From: DASZZX01 sp036260415
GTDB taxonomy: Bacteria; Actinomycetota; Nitriliruptoria; Nitriliruptorales; JAHWKO01
Reading direction: 5' to 3'
NCBI GenBank assembly: GCA_036260415.1
Contig: DASZZX010000227.1
Span: forward strand, 1 to 6,639
Length of the DNA stretch: 6,639 nucleotides
Position numbers and translations under genes: made by a program. Position 1 is the first letter of the stretch. Every line of letters starts with the position of its first letter. The notes under the pieces are model-generated. The model was given only the letters and a program-made list of their open reading frames with translations, was not told the DNA's origin and did not search any database. Below, one piece after another: positions 1 through 4,545 of this stretch.

Positions 1-87
1 GTGCCGCGCCGCGAGACGCCACAACGGTCAGGCGAACGCCCCGCGGGCACCCCGGCCGGATCACGTGACCGCCGGCGGACCTGGCTG

Positions 88-357
88 TCAGGACCGCTGC
101 CCTCGCACGGTCGCGAGCACCTGACGGCCCGACGCCATGACGACCACCTCGTCTCGACCGTTGCCCTCCAGGATCTGCGCCAGACGGTTGGCCGCCAGCC
201 ACTCCGCTGGACGCCAACACACCGTCCGGCCCTCCGGGTCGGTCGTGTTCGAGTACCGCGCACAACCCAGTTCGACGAGAACCTGCAGCGCCCGGAGGCG
301 CGCCTCCGTCAGCTCGGCAGCCAGATGGCGGGCTGCCGCCTTGGACAGTCTGGGCAT
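88..357 (-). CDS. Small hypothetical protein, probable winged-helix-like fold
   Basis: An 89-residue protein of unknown function. The sequence shows a basic, Ala-rich N-terminal helix (about 1-16), a second helix (TEARLRALQVLVELG, 17-31), a turn with SNTTD (36-40), a third helix starting near RPAEWLAANRLAQ (49-61), and a short strand pair ending in ASGRQVLA (75-82). Helix-turn-helix followed by a small wing ending in 'GRxVL' resembles small winged-helix DNA-binding proteins of actinobacteria, but no specific family is recognised and the fold is an inference. The ATG at 357 is chosen because GAGGAG sits 5 nt upstream of it. An in-frame start at 453 would add 32 Pro/Arg-rich residues with no good ribosome binding site. 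Two cysteines (C32, C47) are present, without a metal-site pattern. The gene stands alone, divergent from the gene at 689. The overlapping open frames on the plus strand are Arg/Pro-rich antisense artefacts. Confidence 0.7.
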   Translation of the reverse strand: MPRLSKAAARHLAAELTEARLRALQVLVELGCARYSNTTDPEGRTVCWRPAEWLAANRLAQILEGNGRDEVVVMASGRQVLATVRGQRS

Positions 358-362
358 GACCT

Positions 363-368
363 CTCCTC
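363..368 (-). promoter_or_regulatory. Shine-Dalgarno site deciding the start at 357
   Basis: The minus-strand sequence GAGGAG lies 5 nt before the ATG at 355-357, inside a purine-rich run (GGGAGAGGAGAGG). It is the reason for preferring this start over the in-frame start 96 nt further upstream. Confidence 0.65.
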
Positions 369-480
369 TCCCACCGGTTCGCCCGCGTCCTGTCTGTCGG
401 CAGCGGGGGGGAGGCGACTTCACTCTCGGAGGTGCGTAACTGCCGCCGCGCACACCGCCACGCTCCCAGCGCGCGCGAAT

Positions 481-566
481 CCCGACCCGAGCGTCCTCCC
501 GCCTGGCCCGGCGATCGGGTCGGGCCCGGTTGGATGACGGTGCCGCTGGTGGTCCTGACCCGATCG
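481..566. repeat. Overlapping inverted repeats that could form alternative stems
   Basis: CCCGACCCGA (481-490) is the exact reverse complement of TCGGGTCGGG (515-524). CGATCGGGTC (512-521) is the exact reverse complement of GACCCGATCG (557-566). Both 10-bp pairings use bases 515-521, so they exclude each other. GGCCCG (505-510) can also pair with CGGGCC (521-526), and CCCGA/TCGGG (559-563/569-573) forms a small hairpin at the right edge. This could be a structured 5' leader of the gene at 689, a protein-binding region, or chance in GC-rich DNA. The base matches are seen directly; any role is inferred. Confidence 0.4.
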
Positions 567-675
567 AGTCGGGCCGCTCGCCCGCGCGACCAGTGGTCCT
601 TCTCCGGCCGCTCCGGCGAGGCTGCCGACCCTCCCGCCACTAGGCTCCGGGAAGGCAGCACACCGGGCGACCTTC

Positions 676-682
676 GAGGAGG
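676..682 (+). promoter_or_regulatory. Shine-Dalgarno site for the gene at 689
   Basis: GAGGAGG at 676-682 lies 6 nt before the GTG start at 689-691. This near-perfect match to the anti-SD sequence is the main support that the small gene is real. Confidence 0.75.
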
Positions 683-688
683 CTGTCC

Positions 689-961
689 GTGGGCGACGAC
701 GAGCATCGGGTGACCTTCGGCGAGTTCGCGTCCGACCGTCTCTGCTGGGGGTCGGGTGCCACCGGGCACGGCTGCGGGCGTGAGGCGACGACCCAGGTGG
801 GGCTGTGTGATCGCTGTCACGCCGAGATCTCAAGGCGCGTCGAGGACGGTCGTGCCGGGCAACCGTCCGCCCTGGGTGGGGGACACATCATCGAGCTGAA
901 CGTGGAGTTCGGCGGCGACGGTCAGGTCGTGTCGACGGTGGCACTGGGCGACGCCCACTGA
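689..961 (+). CDS. Small Cys-containing protein, possible zinc-binding
   Basis: A 90-residue protein starting at GTG, supported by an excellent Shine-Dalgarno sequence. No family is recognised. Residues 19-43 carry four cysteines in the pattern C19-x9-C29-x10-C40-x2-C43, with H27 and H44 beside them. A C-x2-C knuckle (CDRC) plus two more cysteines suggests a zinc-ribbon-like site, though the first half lacks a tight knuckle and could instead use histidine. The C-terminal part (about 64-88) is a beta-rich segment with alternating hydrophobic residues (IIELNVEF, QVVSTVAL), without cysteines. There is no signal peptide or membrane segment, so it is probably cytoplasmic. It is divergent from the gene at 88-357 and converges on the kinase gene at 1059-1811. 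Function unknown. Codon use matches the neighbours, and the strong ribosome site makes a real gene likely. Confidence 0.7.
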   Translation: MGDDEHRVTFGEFASDRLCWGSGATGHGCGREATTQVGLCDRCHAEISRRVEDGRAGQPSALGGGHIIELNVEFGGDGQVVSTVALGDAH

Positions 962-997
962 TCCGGTTCGGGGGGGACGCTCCGGTCGCAAGGCCCC

Positions 998-1048
998 CAC
1001 GGCCGGTCGCCCGCCGTGCGCGAGGTCGTGTCCGTCCGATCCACGACC
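998..1048. terminator. Possible bidirectional terminator between convergent genes
   Basis: Two small inverted repeats lie in the 97-bp gap between the plus gene ending at 961 and the minus gene ending at 1059. They are CACGGC (998-1003) with GCCGTG (1013-1018), and GGTCGTG (1024-1030) with CACGACC (1042-1048; 11-nt loop). Neither is followed by a T-run on either strand, so classical intrinsic termination is not shown. Position between two gene ends is the main argument. Confidence 0.3.
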
Positions 1049-1058
1049 AAGAGGACGG

Positions 1059-1811
1059 CTACGGCGACCCCTGTCGGTCCTCGTGGCGCGCGATCGCGTC
1101 GACGGCCAGGCCCGTCACCTCGGCGACGGTGGCGTCCAGCACGGACGACGGCACCGTCGCGACGTTGAGCTCCCGGGCACGTCGGACCACCTCGTCGTGG
1201 ATGCGGCGGATCTCGTCGAAGTGGTCGAGGTAGCGCTGTTCGGGTCGGTCACCCTCGTTGGAGCGACCCGCGAAGCGGGCTCGATGGGTCTCACGGTCGT
1301 CGAGCGCGAGGACCACCTGGACGGTGAGGGCTTCCTCGGCCTCCGGCAGATCGAGCGTGCCGGGGACGAGGTGGACCCCTTCCAGGATCATGTCCTGCTT
1401 CTCGACGACCGCCCGGCGAAGGACCTGGCGCACACCGACGGCGACGACCGACGCCTGGTGCAGGAACCCGATGATCAGCCGGTCGATGGAGCCGTGCGCG
1501 AACACTGCGGGGACGGCGTTGGCGGCTTCGAACGACGACGCGTGCAGGCTCGGCGCGAGCTGTGCGCTCATCGTGCTGCGCATGACCTCGCGGATGGCGT
1601 CGGTGGAGACGATCCGGGTGATGCTCAGGTGGTTCGCCACATGGGTGGCGACGGTCGACTTGCCCGCCCCGGTGGCGCCGCCGATCAGGACGATGAGTGG
1701 CAGTCCGCGCTCGGGGGCGTCGTGCCACTGGACGTACCGTTCGGCCTTCTCGTTGCCGACGTGCCTACGGAGCATCCTCGCGGTCAGGTCGCGCAGCTCG
1801 TCGAGACTCAC
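1059..1811 (-). CDS. 2-phosphoglycerate kinase-like P-loop kinase
   Basis: A 250-residue P-loop kinase resembling archaeal 2-phosphoglycerate kinase (2PGK), which phosphorylates 2-phosphoglycerate to 2,3-bisphosphoglycerate on the way to cyclic 2,3-diphosphoglycerate. Visible landmarks are Walker A GGATGAGKST (44-53), the family-type motif TDAIREVMR (70-78), a conserved-looking LHASSFEA (89-96), EGVHLVPG (144-151) with the acidic and histidine residues expected near the active site, and an Arg-rich lid-like segment RARFAGR (177-183). The N-terminal segment DELRDLTARML...AERYVQW (4-29) resembles only the last helix of the ATP-cone domain that precedes the kinase in archaeal enzymes; the rest is absent. 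GTG at 1811 is the only usable start in frame: upstream the frame has no ATG, GTG or TTG before a stop about 37 codons away. GGAG lies 9 nt before it. No cDPG synthetase gene is nearby, so the true substrate may differ. A general zeta-toxin/AAA-type kinase is the alternative. Confidence 0.8.
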   Translation of the reverse strand: MSLDELRDLTARMLRRHVGNEKAERYVQWHDAPERGLPLIVLIGGATGAGKSTVATHVANHLSITRIVSTDAIREVMRSTMSAQLAPSLHASSFEAANAVPAVFAHGSIDRLIIGFLHQASVVAVGVRQVLRRAVVEKQDMILEGVHLVPGTLDLPEAEEALTVQVVLALDDRETHRARFAGRSNEGDRPEQRYLDHFDEIRRIHDEVVRRARELNVATVPSSVLDATVAEVTGLAVDAIARHEDRQGSP

Positions 1812-2119
1812 CCTGGTCGACTCCGGGTCGCCCGCCGCGACGACGACGGAGCCGACGCGCAGACGTGTTCGCGACGGCGGGATGCTCCGTCCGCGCGCGC
1901 CATGCTGCGGTGCCTCATCCGGCTACTTTCGTGCGGCCGGGTCTGACGCGGGACCCGCCATGCAGCCTACAGAGGCGGCTCGCGGGCGACCCGACCCGAG
2001 GTGCGGGGGCGCGGCCGGGCGATCGGACGTCGCGACCCAGGGCGGGCTGCCTCCAGACCGCTCCGCGGCGACCACGTGATCCATCGTGACCGTGCGGTGA
2101 GCGCCCGGATCCTCCGAAG

Positions 2120-2137
2120 TATCGACGACTGTCGATA
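2120..2137. promoter_or_regulatory. ArsR-type operator, copy 1
   Basis: A perfect palindrome with 7-bp arms: TATCGAC (2120-2126), 4-nt spacer GACT, GTCGATA (2131-2137). Its sequence and short spacer resemble the AT-CGA...TCG-AT dyads bound by ArsR/SmtB-family repressors. It overlaps the likely -35 region of the arsI promoter, where bound repressor would block RNA polymerase. That ArsR at 2732-3061 is the binding partner is inferred from proximity. Confidence 0.65.
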
Positions 2138-2151
2138 TGGTAAACTATCCT
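2122..2151 (+). promoter_or_regulatory. Probable arsI promoter
   Basis: A locally AT-rich patch in GC-rich DNA. TCGACG (2122-2127) and TATCCT (2146-2151), separated by 18 nt, are a reasonable -35/-10 pair. TAAACT (2141-2146) is an alternative -10. Transcription would begin near 2155-2160, inside the second operator. The exact hexamers are uncertain; the placement between two identical palindromes is the stronger argument. Confidence 0.45.
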
Positions 2152-2156
2152 CACGC

Positions 2157-2172
2157 ATCGACGACCGTCGAT
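2157..2172. promoter_or_regulatory. ArsR-type operator, copy 2
   Basis: A second copy of the same palindrome: ATCGAC (2157-2162), spacer GACC, GTCGAT (2167-2172). Fifteen of 16 core bases match copy 1; only the last spacer base differs. Its centre is 36 bp from that of copy 1, about three and a half helical turns. It covers the predicted transcription start and ends 8 bp before the ribosome binding site. Confidence 0.65.
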
Positions 2173-2180
2173 CTGAAGTC

Positions 2181-2185
2181 GGAGG
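2181..2185 (+). promoter_or_regulatory. Shine-Dalgarno site deciding the arsI start
   Basis: GGAGG lies 5 nt before the ATG at 2191. It supports this start over the in-frame ATG at 2137, which falls inside the promoter/operator patch and would add 18 residues not found in the family. Confidence 0.8.
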
Positions 2186-2190
2186 CCCGA

Positions 2191-2634
2191 ATGTCGCGGA
2201 TCCAGCTGGCGATGAACGTCACCGATCTCGATGCTGCGGTCGCCTTCTATTCGCAGCTACTGGATCGGCCGCCGCACAAGGTCCGAGAGGGGTACGCCAA
2301 CTTCGCGGTGGATGACCCACCGTTGAAGTTGGTGCTGACGCAGGATGCCGCGGTTCCAGGAGGGTCGCTCAACCACCTCGGCATCGAGGTCGGTGCGACC
2401 GAGGACGTCGCCGCCACCAACCGGCGGTTGTCGCAGGCCGGATTGGTCACCGATGTGCGCGTCGCGGAGCTGTGCTGTCACGCTGTGCAGGACAAGGTCT
2501 GGGTCCGCGATCCCGACGGTGCGGCGTGGGAGGTCTACACGGTCATCGACGACGAGCCCGAGCCGACGGCGGTGGCGTCCGCGGACGGGACCGACCGGGC
2601 GGGCAACCGATGCTGCGCACCCGCCTCCGCGTGA
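2191..2634 (+). CDS. arsI: ArsI/CadI-family VOC dioxygenase (C-As lyase type)
   Basis: A 147-residue cytoplasmic enzyme of the vicinal oxygen chelate superfamily. ArsI is a non-heme Fe(II), O2-dependent enzyme that cleaves the carbon-arsenic bond of trivalent organoarsenicals such as methylarsenite, giving arsenite; relatives are annotated as cadmium-inducible CadI. The protein opens with SRIQLAMNV (2-10) and shows the family blocks GYANFAVDDPPLKLVL (34-49), LNHLGIEV (60-67), CCHAVQDKVWVRDPDG (95-110) and WEVYTV (113-118). Expected metal ligands Q5, H62 and E114 are all present, as is the vicinal thiol pair C95-C96 that binds the arsenical. Length is normal for the family. The Asp/Glu-rich tail ends with a second cysteine pair, C141-C142, of unknown role. 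It is the first gene behind a promoter with two ArsR-type operators and is followed 97 bp later by arsR. Identification is firm; whether the natural substrate is organoarsenic or another metal stress is inferred. Confidence 0.93.
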   Translation: MSRIQLAMNVTDLDAAVAFYSQLLDRPPHKVREGYANFAVDDPPLKLVLTQDAAVPGGSLNHLGIEVGATEDVAATNRRLSQAGLVTDVRVAELCCHAVQDKVWVRDPDGAAWEVYTVIDDEPEPTAVASADGTDRAGNRCCAPASA

Positions 2635-2716
2635 GGGGAGCGCCGATGGTGGTCCGTTGCGACCCTCCGCCGTCGCCCGGTGGGCTGCACCCCGGCCGGC
2701 GGCCCGCTCACCCGCT

Positions 2717-2723
2717 GAGGGGG
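2717..2723 (+). promoter_or_regulatory. Ribosome binding site deciding the arsR start
   Basis: GAGGGGG at 2717-2723 lies 8 nt before GTG 2732. The next in-frame GTG at 2738 would be 14 nt away, so the first is preferred. Confidence 0.5.
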
Positions 2724-2731
2724 CGCGGCGC

Positions 2732-3061
2732 GTGGAGGTGAGGACGATCGCGGCCTGCTGCGAGCCGGTGCTGGACGCGCCGCTCACCGAGGATCAGGCC
2801 GCCGATCTGGCCGCGGCGTTCAAGGTGCTCGCCGATCCCGTGCGGCTCCGGCTGCTGAGCCTGGTGGCGACCGCGGCGCGCGGCGAGGTGTGTGCCTGCG
2901 AGCTGGTCGACGCCTGCGGACGCAGCCAGCCCACCGTCAGCCACCATCTGTCGGTGCTGGCCGACGCGGGGCTACTCACACGTGAGCAGCGTGGCAGGTG
3001 GGCCTACTTCCGCGTGGTCCCGCGGTCCCTCGCCGTCCTACGTGATGCCCTGACCGGCTGA
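2732..3061 (+). CDS. arsR: ArsR-family metalloregulatory repressor
   Basis: A 109-residue ArsR/SmtB winged-helix repressor. Family landmarks are FKVLADPVRLRLLSLV (30-45), the recognition-helix region GRSQPTVSHHLSVLADAGLL (63-82), and the wing REQRGRWAYFRV (84-95). Thiols include an N-terminal pair C9-C10, a C54-x-C56 motif just before ELVDAC (E. coli ArsR-like CVCDL position), and C62. These suit binding of As(III) or Sb(III), which would release DNA. GTG at 2732 is chosen because GAGGGGG lies 8 nt upstream; the open frame extends far further upstream but there is antisense-like shadow of arsI. The gene sits 97 bp after arsI in the same direction with no palindrome of its own in the gap, so it is probably co-transcribed and autoregulated through the operators before arsI. 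The family is certain; the inducer (arsenite or methylarsenite) is inferred from the cysteines and from arsI. Confidence 0.92.
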   Translation: MEVRTIAACCEPVLDAPLTEDQAADLAAAFKVLADPVRLRLLSLVATAARGEVCACELVDACGRSQPTVSHHLSVLADAGLLTREQRGRWAYFRVVPRSLAVLRDALTG

Positions 3062-3104
3062 CCGCACCGCCAGAGCGCCACGGACCAACGCCGTAGCTCG
3101 TTCC

Positions 3105-3410
3105 TCACCGCGGCGGGAGGTCCGCGACGTCGTCGGGGGTCCGCAGATCCACGCGGCTCGTGGCGAGGCCCGCGTCACGGATGGCCTGTGCGACGGGCAC
3201 GTGGTCGGGGTGGTTGCGGTACGCGTCTAGGTCCTCCTCGGTGCGGAAGACCGTGATGAGCCCGGTGACATCCGGATCCGACAGGTCGCGACCGACGCGC
3301 AGCCATGCCACCTCCTCGATCCCCTCCAGACCGGCGAGCTGCTCCTCGATGCTCTGGCGCGTGTCATCCGACGTGCTCGAGAAGTCGAATCGGACGATGT
3401 GCCAGATCAC
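3105..3410 (-). CDS. Dabb (stress-responsive alpha/beta-barrel) domain protein
   Basis: A 101-residue single-domain protein of the Dabb family, small ferredoxin-like folds that form dimeric barrels. Typical features are the opening strand VIWHIVRFDF (1-10), a helix rich in Gln/Glu (17-28), GIEEVAWLRVGRDL (30-43), a strand GLITVFRTEEDLDAY (50-64), the family hallmark HPDHVPVAQAI (67-77), and a closing strand near SRVDL (85-89). Length matches the family. The GTG at 3410 is chosen because the family begins directly at this strand and GGAG lies 5 nt upstream; an in-frame ATG at 3482 would add 24 unrelated residues. Functions in this family vary, from stress proteins to cyclases, and no catalytic role can be assigned here. 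It lies about 124 bp downstream of the ABC operon on the same strand and converges on arsR with a 43-bp gap that shows no strong terminator. Confidence 0.85.
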   Translation of the reverse strand: MIWHIVRFDFSSTSDDTRQSIEEQLAGLEGIEEVAWLRVGRDLSDPDVTGLITVFRTEEDLDAYRNHPDHVPVAQAIRDAGLATSRVDLRTPDDVADLPPR

Positions 3411-3415
3411 CGGCT

Positions 3416-3419
3416 CTCC
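3416..3419 (-). promoter_or_regulatory. Ribosome binding site for the Dabb gene
   Basis: Minus-strand GGAG (within GGAGAG) lies 5 nt before the GTG at 3408-3410 and supports the short start, which also matches the family's N-terminus. Confidence 0.55.
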
Positions 3420-3511
3420 GACGTGGACGGCGGGTCGACACGAACGCAGCGCAGCGTAGGCGGCCCGGCCGCGTGTGTGCACGACCGCAACGGGGCAGAT
3501 CCGGGGTCAGC

Positions 3512-3525
3512 GGACCACCCGGTCC
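3512..3525 (-). terminator. Small hairpin after the ABC operon
   Basis: GGACC (3512-3516) and GGTCC (3521-3525) form a perfect 5-bp stem with a 4-nt loop, 9 bp downstream of the permease stop codon on the minus strand. There is no T-run, so termination is only suggested by position. Transcription may also continue into the Dabb gene. Confidence 0.25.
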
Positions 3526-3534
3526 AGTGGCCGG

Positions 3535-4545
3535 TCAGGCACGGATCTCCTCGCGCATGAACACCACGTAGGCGATGGCGAACGCCCCGATGGTCAGGGC
3601 GACGAGCGCGACGGTCTGGGGCCAGACGATCGACAGGCTCTGGGGGAGGGACAGCCGGCTGGGGACGGCGCGCGGGTCAAGGAGTGACAGGCTGAACCCC
3701 AGCGTTCGGATCTCGGGGGTGAGGATCGCGCTGGCGGCTTCCTCGTACAGGAACCCGGGAGAGAACCGTCCGAGGGTCTGTCGCAGCCGCACGTTGGCCA
3801 GGGCTTCCTGGGCGGTGGGTTGCTCGGGGACGGGAGCGAAGGTGTCGGCCACGATCTGGACGATGAACGTGGCGAACAGGGAGGCGACGATCCACACCCC
3901 GATGGCGGTCAGCGCCGAGGTCGCAGCCCGGCGCAGCAGCACCGAGCAGAGCAGCGCGAACGCCAACCAGAAGCCGACGTAGACGATGGACAGGACCAGC
4001 CAGCTCACGAGCCGCGCGATGTCGACCGGGGTAGGGACGATGCCCAGACGGACGATGCCGACCCCGGCCACGACCGCGGTCAGCCCCGCGAGGACCAGCG
4101 CGATCACGCTCAGACCGGCCACGAACTTGCCGTTGATGATGTCGTCGCGGTAGATGGGCTGGGCGACCAGCCGCGGCAGGGTCCGTTCGGACCGTTCGCT
4201 GTTGACCGCGTCGAAGCCGAACACGATGCCCAGCAGTGGGCCGACGAGGCTGACGAACGTGAAGAACGTGAAGTCGAACGCGGTGTCACCGAACTCGAGC
4301 ACGAACAGGCGCAGGAACAGCGAGGGATCTCCGGTGGCCTCGGAGGCCACGTCGCGGATCTGCCCCGCGGCGGCGTAGACCGCCGCGATCGCGGTCAGGG
4401 CGAGCAGCCCGATCACGATCGTGAGACGGACCGAGTTGACGTGGTCGGCGAACTCCTTGCGGGCCACCGTCACCCAGCCGGGACGACGGCGGGGCGCGCC
4501 GGCAGCGAGCCCTCCGGTCGAACCCGTCCGGGCCTCACCCGACAT
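3535..4545 (-). CDS. ABC-2-type transporter permease
   Basis: A 336-residue integral membrane protein, the membrane half of the ABC transporter encoded with the preceding ATPase. After a cytoplasmic N-terminus with ARKEFADH (28-35), hydrophobic segments lie near 41-60, 92-111, 142-165, 180-204, 211-233 and 309-329, giving six predicted spans. A loop of about 75 residues (234-308) lies between the last two. The segment NSERSERTLPRLVAQPIYRDDIINGKF (115-141) is the ABC-2-type cytoplasmic helix motif (E-R-T-L, then P-x-x-R) typical of NosY-like permeases, where the ATPase couples. The ATG at 4545 overlaps the ATPase gene by 11 bp and has GGAG 8 nt upstream, so translation is probably coupled; the longer frame upstream is an Arg/Ser-rich shadow of the ATPase gene. 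The substrate is unknown. Confidence 0.9.
   Translation of the reverse strand: MSGEARTGSTGGLAAGAPRRRPGWVTVARKEFADHVNSVRLTIVIGLLALTAIAAVYAAAGQIRDVASEATGDPSLFLRLFVLEFGDTAFDFTFFTFVSLVGPLLGIVFGFDAVNSERSERTLPRLVAQPIYRDDIINGKFVAGLSVIALVLAGLTAVVAGVGIVRLGIVPTPVDIARLVSWLVLSIVYVGFWLAFALLCSVLLRRAATSALTAIGVWIVASLFATFIVQIVADTFAPVPEQPTAQEALANVRLRQTLGRFSPGFLYEEAASAILTPEIRTLGFSLSLLDPRAVPSRLSLPQSLSIVWPQTVALVALTIGAFAIAYVVFMREEIRA

Larger units (their letters stand above)
358..688. other. Intergenic region between divergent small genes
   Basis: This 331-bp stretch separates the divergent genes at 88-357 (minus) and 689-961 (plus) and must hold both promoters. I see no convincing coding sequence: the open frames crossing it are Arg/Pro/Gly-rich and have no recognisable motif. 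A TAGGCT at 641-646 fits a plus-strand -10 element (TAnnnT) about 43 nt before the GTG at 689, but no TTGAC-like -35 is evident. The notable content is the set of inverted repeats at 481-566, described separately. There is also a G7 run at 405-411. Confidence 0.5.
1812..2190. other. Intergenic region between kinase and arsI
   Basis: This 379-bp stretch lies between the divergent kinase gene (starts 1811, minus) and arsI (starts 2191, plus). The open frames across 1812-2119 are Arg/Pro-rich shadows without a recognisable product. A small hairpin, CGGGTC (1938-1943) with GACCCG (1952-1957), is present. The last 75 bp hold the arsI promoter patch with its two operators, markedly richer in A/T than the surroundings. 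No clear minus-strand promoter for the kinase is visible. Confidence 0.5.

Noticed and set aside
61..68. TCACGTGA palindrome upstream of nothing in particular
   Set aside because: A single 8-bp palindrome downstream of a gene's stop codon, with no second copy seen and no gene start nearby.
358..453. Longer start for the gene ending at 88
   Set aside because: Adds 32 low-complexity Pro/Arg/Gly residues; the ATG at 357 has GAGGAG at 5-nt spacing.
1..537. Long plus-strand open frame, antisense to the small minus-strand gene
   Set aside because: Product is Arg/Pro-rich with no motif, it has no ribosome site at the window edge, and the minus-strand gene at 88-357 has balanced composition and a good Shine-Dalgarno site.
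420..833. Minus-strand open frame overlapping the Cys-rich small gene
   Set aside because: Arg/Pro/Ser-rich shadow with no motif, and it covers the strong plus-strand ribosome site at 676-682.
1083..2089. Three long plus-strand frames antisense to the kinase gene
   Set aside because: They mirror the kinase codons in GC-rich DNA; the minus-strand product has unmistakable Walker A and kinase motifs.
1915..2158. Minus-strand frames divergent from arsI that could be a small gene
   Set aside because: Arg/Gly/Ser-rich products start inside the operator/promoter patch, with no recognisable domain.
2137..2190. Upstream ATG for arsI
   Set aside because: It lies within the promoter and operators, has no Shine-Dalgarno site, and adds 18 residues ahead of the family's canonical start SRIQLA.
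2345..2731. N-terminal extension of arsR
   Set aside because: The upstream part overlaps arsI in another frame and is Arg/Pro/Ser-rich; the ArsR fold with its Cys pair begins after GTG 2732.
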